64,000 bases of DNA from Henckelia pumila (taxonomy: Eukaryota > Streptophyta > Magnoliopsida > Lamiales > Gesneriaceae). Both the position numbers and the translations under genes were made by a program. Below, one piece after another: positions 36,701 through 46,800 of this stretch (the first letter of the stretch is position 1; each line of letters starts with the position of its first letter). The notes beneath the pieces were generated by a model that did no database searches, was not told the DNA's origin, and worked only from the letters and a program-made list of their open reading frames with translations. The stretch spans positions 12,800,201-12,864,200 of the forward strand of contig NC_133122.1 in the NCBI RefSeq assembly GCF_033568475.1, in the 5' to 3' direction.

Positions 36701-37643
36701 AAAACGAAACATGATGCCTTTAAATCCAATCATGATTATTGAAATATTTGACAGTTGGGGAATAGATTTTATGGGTCCATTTCCATTATCTTTTGGATTC
36801 ACTTATATTTTAGTAGCTGTCGATTATGTTTCAAAATGGATTGAAGCAATTGCATGTAGAACTAATGATCATAAAGTTGTGATAAAATTTTTGAAAGAAA
36901 ATATTTTTAGTCGATTTGGAATACCTAGAGCTATAATAAGTGATGAGGGAAGTCATTTTATAAATAAATCATTTTCTTCGTTGTTAAGAAAATATGGTAT
37001 TACACATAAAGTTTCTACTCCATATCACCCTCAAACGAATGGTCAGGTTGAACTTGCAAATAAAGAAATAAAACAAATTTTGGAAAAAACAGTCAATCCA
37101 AATCGAAAAGATTGGTCTTTAAGATTAAGTGATGCATTATGGGCATATAGAACTGCATTTAAAACATCATTGGGGATGTCACCATATAGATTAGTTTTTG
37201 GAAAGCATTGTCATTTACCTGTTGAAATTGAACATAAAGCTTATTGGGCAATTAAAGTGTTTAATACTAATTTAGATGATGCATCTAAATCAAGAAAATT
37301 GCAATTAAATGAACTAGAAGAATTAAGAAATGATGCATATGAAAATGCAAAGATTTATAAAGATAAAACAAAAGCATTTCATGATAAAAATATTATGAGA
37401 AAATCTTTTGAAATCGGACAAAAAATTTTACTTTATAATTCTCGCTTGCATTTGTTTCCAGGAAAACTTAGATCGCGATGGTCTGGACCATTTATTGTTA
37501 AATTTGTCTATCCTCATGGTGCTGTTGATGTTGAAAATCCTAAAAATAATAATGTATTTAAAGTTAATGGGCAAAGACTTAAACCGTTTATAGAAAATGA
37601 AGTTCTTAATGAAGAGTTTATGCCTTTATATGATCCAACTTAA
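33741..37643 (+). pseudogene. Athila F pol: protease, RT, RNase H, integrase
   Basis: One frame with a single in-frame TGA at 36411-36413. Protease has DLGASVNLIP (about 34217), with DLG in place of the usual DTG, as in Athila. RT has RMCIDYRKLND, FLDGYSGYYQI and the catalytic VFMDDITVFG (about 35485). RNase H has CDASDYVVG and YTDHSAIKYL. Integrase has an HHCC zinc region (HSEACGGHF...CKSCENCQ, about 36556-36690) and core motifs [17 protein letters not shown] and [17 protein letters not shown]. The TGA sits where Athila relatives usually have tryptophan, between RNase H and integrase. Apart from this stop the domain set is complete. Confidence 0.92.
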
Positions 37644-37650
37644 TTGTTAC

Positions 37651-37675
37651 TTATATTTTTATTTTATTTTTGCAG
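37651..37675 (+). promoter_or_regulatory. Splice-acceptor-like site before accessory genes of F
   Basis: A T-rich run ending TTTTTGCAG lies just after the pol stop and 115 bp before the next ATG. It could allow the downstream frames to be made from a spliced RNA, as proposed for env-like genes of related elements. No matching donor was assigned. Confidence 0.4.
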
Positions 37676-37789
37676 AATTGAGTTCACTTCCCGGTTAAGT
37701 GGCGGATAACGGTACTCCGTGACTACTTTCAGTCGGTTTTATTTCAATTTCCCAAAATAATTGAATATATATATATATAAATATATATT

Positions 37790-38230
37790 ATGGATGAAGC
37801 TATTAAAAAACTTGGTAAATATTTTCCATCTGTTTCTAAAAAAGTTCTGAGAATGATTTATGAAGGCAGATGTGAAAGATTGAGAATGCTTATGCAAAAA
37901 GGAATCCCGGAGGATATTCGTCTTATAATTGAAGCCAAGGTTCGATTAGGTGGTGAAGTTCCAAAATTCTTACTTGTTCGAAATATGTCTGGACTAGGAA
38001 AAAGTACCTATGCGAAGAAAAGAAGGGCTAAAAGGTTAGATGTTTGTCATAATTGTGCCAGATGGACTTGTAATAGACAATGCAGATCTTTGGGATATGT
38101 TTCCACAAATAGAGAAGATAAAATTGATTTCATTAAGAATGGGCTGAGTAAAGAGTCATTGGATGATATCTCATTGACTCTTGAGACGCATTCTATTGGA
38201 GATGTACAAGGTCAACTTCTCCGTTTATGA
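37790..38230 (+). CDS. Carlavirus-CRP-like basic cysteine-rich protein in Athila F
   Basis: A 146-residue open frame following an AT-rich stretch. The N-terminal half is predicted helical and charged. At residues 68-82 it has GLGKSTYAKKRRAKR, followed by C86-x2-C89-x4-C94-x3-C98 and a segment with IDFIKNGL. A basic STYA-(K/R)(K/R)RRAK stretch directly before clustered cysteines resembles the small nucleic-acid-binding cysteine-rich proteins of carlaviruses (Viral_NABP family), which act in silencing suppression and gene regulation. The cysteine spacing is shorter than I expect for that family, so homology is a hypothesis. It is not an Athila env. After the TGA the same frame continues 36 codons to a TAA at 38339. 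Confidence 0.6.
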   Translation: MDEAIKKLGKYFPSVSKKVLRMIYEGRCERLRMLMQKGIPEDIRLIIEAKVRLGGEVPKFLLVRNMSGLGKSTYAKKRRAKRLDVCHNCARWTCNRQCRSLGYVSTNREDKIDFIKNGLSKESLDDISLTLETHSIGDVQGQLLRL

Positions 38231-38531
38231 AAACTATTCCAAGCGCAGCGTCATGGTGATGGTCTTGGGAATCTGACTAAAAAAGACCCTATTTGCCAAT
38301 TTATAAGAAAATTGGATGGTAAGCCAACCCTCGACTCATAAATATTGAAGGAACACTGTGAGCCACAATCACATCACTGTTTATACGCATGCATGTTATT
38401 ATTATATATTATTTTTTTTTACTATTTTCATCATTTTGTTCACATCTGTATTCCTATTTCTGTCTTATTCCTTGTTTTTCTTATAAAATCACTCAACTCT
38501 CTCTATATTTTTTAAAAGAAAAGAAAAAAAC
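38231..38531 (+). other. Spacer between the two accessory genes of F
   Basis: Includes an in-frame continuation of the upstream ORF to 38341, a donor-like GATG|GTAAGCC at 38320-38330, then a T- and C-rich stretch ending in an A/G-rich leader next to the LOG ATG. No other gene seen. The donor and pyrimidine-rich stretch might allow splicing, but this is weak. Confidence 0.4.
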
Positions 38532-39170
38532 ATGACAGGATCTTCTTCACAAAAATTGAAAAATATTTGTGTCTTTTGTGGTTCTAATACTGGAAAGAAT
38601 GAAATATTTGTTGATGCAGCAATTAATCTTGGAAAAAAGTTAGCAGAGAGAAAAATTCACTTGGTTTACGGAGGAGGCAATATTGGGTTAATGGGATCTA
38701 TTTCAACAGCAGCTCATCTTGGAGGTAGTCAGGTTTTGGGTATTATTCCTACAGTTTTAGCTGAAGGAAATATTACAGGTGTTACGGTTGGGGAAGAGTT
38801 GAAAGTTTCATCAATGTACGAGAGAATAACTAAAATGATAGAAAATTCTGATGCTTTTATTGCCTTACCTGGTGGTTTTGGTACTTTAGAAGAAATTTTT
38901 CATGTTGTTTCTTGGGCACAACTTAATATCCATAATAAACCTGTTGGCTTGTTGAATATCAATAACTATTATGATGGTTTGTTGACTTTTCTCGATGTAG
39001 CCGTGGAACAAAATTTTATTTCAGAAAATTCACGAAGGATGCTCATCTCTGCTTCGAATGAAGACCAATTAATTGATAATCTCCAAGCTTTTGTTCATCA
39101 ACCTGATTCAGCTATAACAAAGATCAATTGGTCTCAACCAACCAGTAAGAAAAGAAAACTGGATCATTGA
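38532..39170 (+). CDS. LOG: LONELY GUY (LOG)-type cytokinin riboside 5'-monophosphate phosphoribohydrolase inside Athila F
   Basis: A 212-residue intact frame, close to the usual length of plant LOG proteins. LOG enzymes release active free-base cytokinin from its nucleotide in one step, in the cytosol and nucleus. The Rossmann-like fold begins at KNICVFCGSNTGK (10-22), followed by LVYGGGNIGLMG (44-55) and GIIP (70-73). The catalytic arginine is in MYERITKM (R98) and the phosphate-binding motif PGGFGTLEE is at 113-121; then SWAQLNIHNKPVGLLN. The C-terminal KKRK (206-209) resembles a nuclear signal. Plant LOG genes have several introns; this one has none. It lies between pol and the 3' LTR, in the same orientation, and is AT-rich like the rest of F. 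It is better preserved than gag or pol. Confidence 0.93.
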   Translation: MTGSSSQKLKNICVFCGSNTGKNEIFVDAAINLGKKLAERKIHLVYGGGNIGLMGSISTAAHLGGSQVLGIIPTVLAEGNITGVTVGEELKVSSMYERITKMIENSDAFIALPGGFGTLEEIFHVVSWAQLNIHNKPVGLLNINNYYDGLLTFLDVAVEQNFISENSRRMLISASNEDQLIDNLQAFVHQPDSAITKINWSQPTSKKRKLDH

Positions 39171-39766
39171 TTCAACATGTCATAAAATGGTTTGTGTTTG
39201 TTCCTCATCTTCAATAATTCCAGGTGATATCTCTTTCATCATGTACTCTTTATTTTTCTTTAAAAAAAAAAAAAATTTAAAATTTAAAAAAATATTTATA
39301 TTTCTATAATAATATTTATTTTTTTTTTCAATGGCAGAGTAAGGAGTCAAAAACTCCTGACACGCATTAGTTTTTATTTATCATCTTATCACAATAGATT
39401 AGATTTTAATATTCCGTATATATTTAAATTGCAAACTACTAAGAAAATGAAGTCTTTTTGTATAGATGTCTATTTATTCTTCTTTTTATCAATTTAATAG
39501 AAAATATATAATTGATGGGATATAAGTTATAAATAATATATAATTGTGTGTTTTGAAATACATATTTTCTAAAACTTTTATGAGTATATAATTAAAGTGA
39601 TATTGATTGAATAAATAATAACATGTATAATTGAGGGAATTAATTTGTAAAAGTGCAATAGTTACTCACATAAATTTTGTGAGTGAGGGGTAAGAATTGA
39701 GAAAACAACTTATAAGCTTTTATTGATTATTAAGAAATGGTTGATTACTAGATTAAACCCATTTTC

Positions 39767-39797
<31 letters not shown>

Positions 39798-40586
39798 GAA
39801 AATTGGCTGCAAAGTTGTTTGAAGTTTGATTGTAAAGATGTAGAGTATTAATATCTCTACTATAATTATTAATGTAATAGATTTACCTCATAAAAAATAA
39901 AAAAATAAATAAACTTTGAAAAAAAAAATGTTACATTTTCAAAGTTTATTGGAGGTATTTGATTATGTAAAAACAATTTTGCAGCCAAGCAAAAAAAAAA
40001 AAAAAAACAAAAAAAACAAAACAAAAAAACAAAAAAAACAAAACAAAAAAACAAAAAAAAAAAAAACAAAAAAAAATGGGTTTATTCTTTGTAAATCATC
40101 CTATCTTATTTTCAATATTAGGTTATTTGATTGTCTGCTTTACTAGCCATTTTCAAAGAGTGTATAATTTTCTTCCAACTCCATGAGTGAAAAACAGCTA
40201 TATATGAAATACTTTAACCCGAGAGAATATGAAGTTGAGACTTTTACATTAATATTCCTGATGATATACATGTTATGAAAATGATTTCTATTATCCTTTT
40301 AATTATATTATTCTCAAAGTTTTTAGAAAATATTTATGTAAAAAAAAATTATATATATTTAATATTTTGATATTGTGTGAAATATATATGTATAGCCCAT
40401 CCAATTACATATTAATATATTGGTTGATAATGAGATTTATAAATAAACATATGATCTCCTCACAAGTGTGTTTTTAAAATTTCAAAGTTTGCAAATTTGA
40501 ATATATATATTAAGGAATAAAAATCTAACTTGTGATTTTATGATATTTTATGATATTTTATTACTAAGGGACTAGTAATTAGCCGG
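39171..40586 (+). other. 3' non-coding region of Athila F
   Basis: AT-rich. A run of 14 A lies about 90 bp after the LOG stop (39262-39275), and long A-rich tracts occur at 39768-39795 and 39990-40075. A lysine-rich open frame over the latter is an artefact of the A tract. No gene is supported. Confidence 0.7.
39750..40090. repeat. Imperfect inverted repeat with A-rich arms
   Basis: TAAACCCATTTT near 39754 pairs with AAATGGGTTTA near 40073, and TTGGCTGCAAA near 39802 pairs with TTTTGCAGCCAA near 39976, in matching order. Within it, 39911-39952 is a second inverted repeat (AAACTTTGAAAA / TTTTCAAAGTTT). It may be a decayed small transposon or a structured RNA region. Confidence 0.6.
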
Positions 40587-40596
40587 TTTGGGGGTG
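40587..40596 (+). other. Polypurine tract of Athila F
   Basis: TTTGGGGGTG directly before the 3' LTR; short and interrupted by pyrimidines, so weaker than those of the other elements. Confidence 0.6.
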
Positions 40597-42284
40597 TGAT
40601 GAAACTTAAAATTTGTAATTATTTATATGTTAAAAAGTGTGTTTTAAAATTTAAGTTTAATTAAAATTATGAAGTTGTATTATTTTAGTGTTATGTGTTT
40701 ATATTTAAATGTTTTACTAAAATGTTGTATTTTACGGTTTGCGCAGGTTTGGTAAAAATAAAATTACTCAAGCTACAGAAGTCATAATGGAGTAATCTCA
40801 AAACCCGTAGAATCACAAAAGAGGCATCTTCAACTTTGTAGAAGACAAGAAATTCCAAAAACTTCATTAAGATGATCAAAATAATCAAACATCAAAATGG
40901 AGATAGATTTACTTTTACTATGACCAGCTTGGAGTAAAAATATCATAAGTATTTCATATTTTATCCAAAAGGGGTGAATGAGTTGTCCAAACACATCTAC
41001 ACAAAATATCCTACGTGTTATATGTTGAAAAGAAAGGCTGAATCGGTGGTCTAAGGCATCAAACATGCCAATTAAAGTTGGGTCATGGTATTGACATTCA
41101 AGGAGACAAACACCCACCAACTTTACTATTTCACATTTAATGAGCCTTGGACTCTTGCTCTCATTTGGCCTATAAATAGATGTGTTGTATAAGCTTTGTA
41201 GTGTGCAAGAGTGTAGAAAATTCTTCATTTGTAAAATAAATATTGTGTGTGTGAGAATAAAAGTTTGAGTGTGCAAGTTTCTCAAGTTCAAGTATGAAAT
41301 TTCTTTTATCTTTATTCTTGAGTTTCATGTTCATGGAAAGCTAAATCTATTTATGTCAAGGTAAAAAGGTTTCATTGTTGGTCAAGTAAGATTGTTTATA
41401 TTTTGTATATTCTTTTCTTTTCTATTTTTATTTTTACTAATTGATCTTTATTTGTAGGTATAATTTTGGATGATTTGTTGTTATCTATTTACATCAAATG
41501 CTTGGTACCTTGAATGTGGTTACCTTGATTTGTTGTCAAATATGATACAATAAAGACTACAATAATTATATACTATAAATATATGTATCTATTTATAATA
41601 AAGTCATATATATTATTTAGACGATAGCGTGACACTGTCGGTTGTTCTAAATAATATATTGTGATTTGAACTAACATTTACTTTCTCGCATCTAACTTTT
41701 ACTTTATCGCAACTAACATTTACTTTTCCGCAACTAACATTTACTTTCTCGCATCTAACTTTTACTTTATCGCAACTAACATTTACTTTTCCGCAACTAA
41801 CATTTACTTTCTCGCATCTAACATAAAGTCATATATTTTATTTTGACGATAGCGTGGCTCTGCCGGTTGTTCTAAATGAAATATTGTGATTTGATCTAAC
41901 ATTTACTTTTATGTCAATTTATATTTATGCATTTATATATATTATGGGTACCATGTATTAAATATCGACTGATATTAATATAGTGGGAACTATATTATAT
42001 GATATACTTGTTTAAATATTTCATTGTTCTTTTATGTTTATTCTTATTTTAGTTTCTTTTATTTATTTTTATTAAACAATCTTAAATAAACCAACAATGA
42101 ACCTTTGAAACCTTGACAATTTTATAATTTGTGTATTTGAAGTTTTATAATAATATTTTCATCTATAATATATTATTGCTAAAATTAAACTTACAACATC
42201 CTCTCCGTGGATCGATCTCGTACTCACGAGTATATTACTTGCAGACAACCTACACTTGGGTGAATTACAATTTAAGTTGTAGCA
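40597..42284 (+). repeat. 3' LTR of Athila F
   Basis: Complete 1688-bp LTR, TGATGAAAC... to ...GTTGTAGCA, followed by the CTTTT duplication. It contains a TATA box (41171-41178) and the 21-bp array. It is uninterrupted, unlike the 5' copy. An open frame running from it into Copia A is a chance fusion. Confidence 0.96.
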
Positions 42285-43168
42285 CTTTTGTATTGGGAAT
42301 ACAAATCTATCGGGATAGATCGAAAAGATTGCTTGGTCTCACCCAGTCCACATACATTGATACCATCGTGAAGAGGTTCTCGATGGATGAGTCTAAAAGA
42401 GGACATCTACCAATGTGTCATGGCGTGTCTCTATCCAAGTCCATGTCTCCCAAAAATGATGCAGAGATAGAGACGATGACACGCATTCCATATGCATCTG
42501 CAATTGGTAGTATCATGTATGCGATGATATCTACACGTCCTGACGTGGCCTTTGCACTTAGTGTTACAAGTAGATATCAATCGAACCCTGGTCTTCCACA
42601 CTGGAAAGCTGTGAAAGACATTCTCAAGTATTTGAGAAAGACTAAGAATATGTTCTTGGTTTATGGGGGTGGAGAACTAAAATTGGAAGGCTATACCGAC
42701 TCTAGCTTCCAAAGCGATGTTGATGATTCGAAGTCAACTTCCGGTTTTATATTCATGCTCAATGGTGCTGCTGTTTGTTGGAAGAGTTCCAAGCAAAATA
42801 GCACTGCGGATTCAACCACTGAGGCAGAATATATTGCTGCATCCGATGCTGCAAAGGAAGCTGTTTGGATTAGGAATTTCGTCCAAGAGTTGGGCGTTAT
42901 TCCTAATGGAGTTGATCCAGTCCCAGTGTACTGCGACAACACTGGTGCAGTTGCTCAGGCAAAAGAACCAAGGTCTCATCAGAAATCCAAACATGTACTG
43001 AGAAAATACCACATCATCCGGGAAATTGTGGAACGAGGAGATGTCTTGTTAGACAGAGTCGCCTCCGCAGATAATGTTGCTGATCCACTAACTAAGCCTT
43101 TACCAGGACCTTTGTTCGAAAAGCATCGCGAATCAATGGGTTTGAAGAATATGGGTAGTTGGCTCTAG
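42285..43168 (+). pseudogene. Copia A reverse transcriptase end and RNase H, 3' part
   Basis: Resumes with VLGIQIYRDRSKR after the CTTTT duplication, continues with RNase H motifs (TTEAEYIAAS, YCDNTGAVAQAK, SKHVLRKYHIIRE) and ends at TAG in GSWL. It has no internal stop. The open frame extends upstream into the Athila LTR by chance; the real coding part begins at the insertion border. Confidence 0.93.
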
Positions 43169-43170
43169 TG

Positions 43171-43182
43171 AAAGTGGGAGAT
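43171..43182 (+). other. Polypurine tract of Copia A
   Basis: AAAGTGGGAGAT directly before the 3' LTR. Confidence 0.85.
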
Positions 43183-45366
43183 TGTTAGAGTAGGTGCCCG
43201 TCGAGCCAATGTGTTGGCCGATGGTCCTTGAGAGAACTCTTGTATGACAATCTTTATTTTAATAATATTTGACATTATTTAATTTGGCACATCTTTATCT
43301 TTATACCCATGCAAGCTGCATAGATAAAGCCCTTGAATATACAAATAGTAGAAAGAATATGAGATGGTCATGTGATGACTATCATGAAACTCATATTTGG
43401 AATACTGTATATTCTAAACTGTTCCTAGTCGATTCAGCCGCCATAAAGAAGGATAAAGGCCGCTCGAGCTTGAGACTAGTATTTGCGATGTGAGTACCAT
43501 GTTTCATTGGTAGGAGACATGGAGATGTCCAAGCATGCAAATAGGTGCTCCTTGTAGAGTGCACTGAACAATCCTCCCTAAAGGATTTTCCAAGTGGTTC
43601 TCACTTATCGAGTGGAGAAGTCCTAGTTTATGGTTGTACACCATTAGTCCTATAACCCGGGACAACATGGAGACTCTATATGCTAGTGCTTCACTTTGAC
43701 TTGTTTACCGACTCATCTGGGGTCATCAGGTGGCAATGTTGGGTGTTGTGACGAAACATATAGGAGTCAATGAATTGTAGTCGGGGATTCACCGCTTACC
43801 TACGGGTATGGATATCCTATGTTATATCATGCATACGTAGCTTGAAATCTTTGATCAGAGTAAGTGGTAATTAAGAAAGGAGTTTCTTGAATTACACTTT
43901 CGATGCAACTACGGCATGACACATAGTTATCGATTCAATGACAACTCTCGATAAACCAATGGTTGTCGAATCGGTCGGGATATATGAGTTGAAGGGACCG
44001 TACTGTATGCTAACCATAATTGATTGGTTCTTGCAGGCACTATCATTTGATACCTAAGGAGTCATGTAAGCAATGCTGCTAGATGTTTACATGACTGGTT
44101 GGGTACTATCAGACTTGAGTTTTCTGACGTTCTTATTGTCAATGTGTTGATTAATAAGAATGGAGCTATCTAGGATATGCTCATATAAGGGACTTGTTGA
44201 TCCTGAATCACATGGAGATGTGAACCCACTGCTAGTTGTATCAGTGAACCATTGAGGGTCACACAAGTACTAGCTTTTTAGATCCCGTTGAGATTAAAAT
44301 AAGTTCAATGTGTTGAACAACTTATAAAGGAGTTTATAAGTAAAATAAATTATAAGTTTGACTTCTAAATTGGAGAATGAATGGAATAAGTAACTTTTAA
44401 TTTGTGAATGTGTTCCAAGATTAAAAGTTGACTTAAAATAATTAGTTTATGAAAATGGTGATTTTCTAAACTATTATTTTGAACTTAGTTAATTAATTCA
44501 AGTGTTGAATTAATTTAACACTAGTAGACATTTTAATGTACAAATAATTAAATTAATTCAAGTGTTGAATTAATTAAACACTATTGAGTCTAGTAGAGCT
44601 CAAATTAATATAGTGTTGTATAATTATTGATACTAGTGGACTTGAATGGGTTCAAGTTAAATTTAATTAATTGATTAAACTTAAATGGGTTTAGGTTTAA
44701 TAATTAATTAAAAATAAGTTCAAATGACATTTGAATATATATATTTATATATGTATATATATATAGGCGTGTATATATATATATATGATATATATATGTG
44801 TGTGTATGGAATTTGAAGGGTTGTAAGATGGTTTGCAATTTTCCATGCATGTCTTGCAACTTTCCATGCATGTTTAATTGTACCCATTAAATCCTTAACC
44901 ATTAATATATTATTATGAATAATATATACATATAACACACAATATTCCATTCCAATTCAACCATAGTGGCCGAACACTCTCCAAAAAGTTTTCCTCCAAA
45001 ATTTTCTTTCATTTTTGTGGGAGAAGGAAAAGAAAATCTCAATGAAAAATCCTCTAAATATTCTAGTGCATATTTAGAGTGGATTTAGATCGTCTAGTCG
45101 TGGACCTAATTCGGAGGCTCGAAGAGTTGAATCCATTTTGAGCAAGGAGTGCTCTTGGAAGCTTGTAGATTGAGTCTACCATTTTTCAAGAGTCTAGTTG
45201 TTTATCAACTTGGTTGGAGCCATAAATCAATCCTTGAGATTGATAGGTAAAATTCTAAACACCCTATGGTTGTTTAATATTTGAATACTAAGTGCTCGGA
45301 TTTCTTTTATTAAAAATTTTTATATTTCCGCTGCGTTTTCGGGCACGAGTTAACCGATCCCCTTCA
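43183..45366 (+). repeat. 3' LTR of Copia A
   Basis: 2184 bp from TGTTAGAGTAGG to CCCCTTCA. The last 1.2 kb match 1-1234. Right of it is minus-strand integrase of element C. Confidence 0.95.
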
Positions 45367-45628
45367 CAGAACTGGTTCTTCAGATCGTTGTACATCCTAC
45401 GACCTCCAGGGTGAACACTGAACCGACTGCAATGAGCCTCTCGGAGAATACGCTGTCTCAACTCCAAAATATCGGGCACAACAATACGGTTATTCACAAA
45501 CAAAACGTCATCTCTAACCTGGAATTCAGACTGATGCCCAGATCTGACTTTCTCTACTGAAACTTGAATGCTCGTATCAGACTTCTGTGCTTCTTTGATC
45601 GCAATAAACCACTCCGGCTCGACTTGAA
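45367..45628 (-). pseudogene. Gypsy C integrase zinc-domain fragment
   Basis: On the minus strand this reads VEPEWFIAIKEAQKSD, then LFVNNRIVVPDILELRQRI, and the integrase zinc-binding start (AHCSRFSVHPGGRRMYNDLK). It is cut on its C-terminal side by the Copia A 3' LTR and on the other side by Copia B. The rest of integrase should lie left of the window. Between this piece and the RT piece at 53635, the RT core and RNase H (roughly 1 kb) are missing. Confidence 0.88.
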
Positions 45629-46786
45629 TGTTGGAGAACGGCGATCAGATCAATCAGGATTGATACCCGGTGCAGCGGAAGTTTAAAAATTTTATATGGA
45701 ACGATTCCATAATGGGTATCAAAACATTACGATTAAATTGTGTGTGTAAAAATTAAATAACAATTATAAATTTTACCTCCAATCTCGAATCGAGATTATG
45801 GACACCAACAGATTACTCTGCTCTTGTTGTATATCCCAGGAACTGATTGACGAACTGTTCTTCAATTAGGTCCACGAACAGAGATTTAATCCCTCTGATA
45901 GATTGCACTAGAAAATATATCAGAAGTTTCTACGAAGAGAATTAATGAATTTGATCCGTTAAACCAGACTGCAAATTCAAAATTCACAGGCTGGAATTTT
46001 CCCGACAGAGAGAGGGAGGGGGCGGCCACTTTAGAGAGAAAACAACTAGGTTTTCGAAAATTGTGACCTCTGTTGTGTAATTTCTGTACTGTAATAACTT
46101 ATTTATAATGTGGGCTGCTAATTTCTGTACTGCAATATCCACACTCGCAAATATGTGGTGAATCCTTGACAACAAAGAATCGTCTCCTATATGTGTTGTA
46201 ACTGTACCCAATCCCGACACCTGATGACCCCAATAGAGTCGGTAAACGAGTCAAAGCACATTACTAGCATATAGAGTCTCAATGATGTTTCAAGTAGTAA
46301 GGACTAATGGTGTACAACCAAAACCGCGGACTTTATCCACTCGATAAGTGATAACCACTTGGAAAGTCCGGATAGGGTAGTTCAATCATTCATCATATGA
46401 ATATCCATTTGCATGCTTTGAACATCTCTATGTTCCATACCAATGAAACGTGGTACTCGGCATCGCAAATGCTAGTCTCAATCTCGAGTGATCCTTATCC
46501 TTATTAACGGACGGCTCAATCGACTAGGAACTGTTTAGAATATACAGTGACTATAAGATGTGTTTCATGATAGTCATCCCCATGTACTACCACATCTTAC
46601 ATACACTATAGTATATTCAAGGTCTTTATCAAAACAACAATAGTATATCACAATATAACAATATGAAGAAAGATAAAGTCATTGCCATTAATAAAAGTGT
46701 AAATTATATTAAACAAAAGATTGTTTATACAAAGAATCATCAAAGCCCTTAGCCACAAGTTGGCTCACCGGGCACCCACTCTTTCA
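45629..46786 (-). repeat. 3' LTR of Copia B with internal deletion
   Basis: Matches 51792-53634 at both ends but lacks about 700 bp. At the junction, 16 bp (46121-46136, ATTTCTGTACTGCAAT) copy a sequence found about 40 bp earlier in the same LTR, so the deletion was sealed with templated filler DNA. Confidence 0.92.
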
Positions 46787-46800
46787 ATCTCCCACTTGCC
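46787..46800 (-). other. Polypurine tract of Copia B
   Basis: On the minus strand GGCAAGTGGGAGAT, next to the 3' LTR, identical to that of G. Confidence 0.85.

Larger units (their letters stand above)
13649..42284 (+). mobile_element. Athila-like Ty3/Gypsy element F carrying CRP-like and LOG genes
   Basis: LTR boundaries are TGATGAAAC... and ...GTTGTAGCA, flanked by the 5-bp duplication CTTTT (13644-13648 and 42285-42289) inside Copia A RT. Without nested elements G and E it is about 11.7 kb. Lineage calls rest on the tRNA-Asp primer site, the DLGAS protease motif and the wording of the integrase, all typical of Athila. After pol comes a 2.9-kb region with two extra open frames (37790-38230 and 38532-39170) before the polypurine tract. 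About a dozen LTR differences over about 1.69 kb were counted by eye. Confidence 0.92.

Noticed and set aside
37790..38230. CRP-like frame considered as an Athila env
   Set aside because: It is short, basic and cysteine-rich and lacks signal peptide and membrane segments expected for env-like proteins.
38532..39170. LOG frame considered as an ordinary host gene
   Set aside because: It has no introns, lies between pol and the polypurine tract of F, and is enclosed by LTRs with a target duplication.
39916..40146. Lysine/asparagine-rich open frame downstream of LOG
   Set aside because: It is a translation of an A-rich tract; no domain, no context.
42131..42284. N-terminal extension joining the Athila LTR to the Copia A RNase H frame
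   Set aside because: The junction is the Athila insertion border with a CTTTT duplication; the same LTR sequence lies in the 5' LTR without this fusion.
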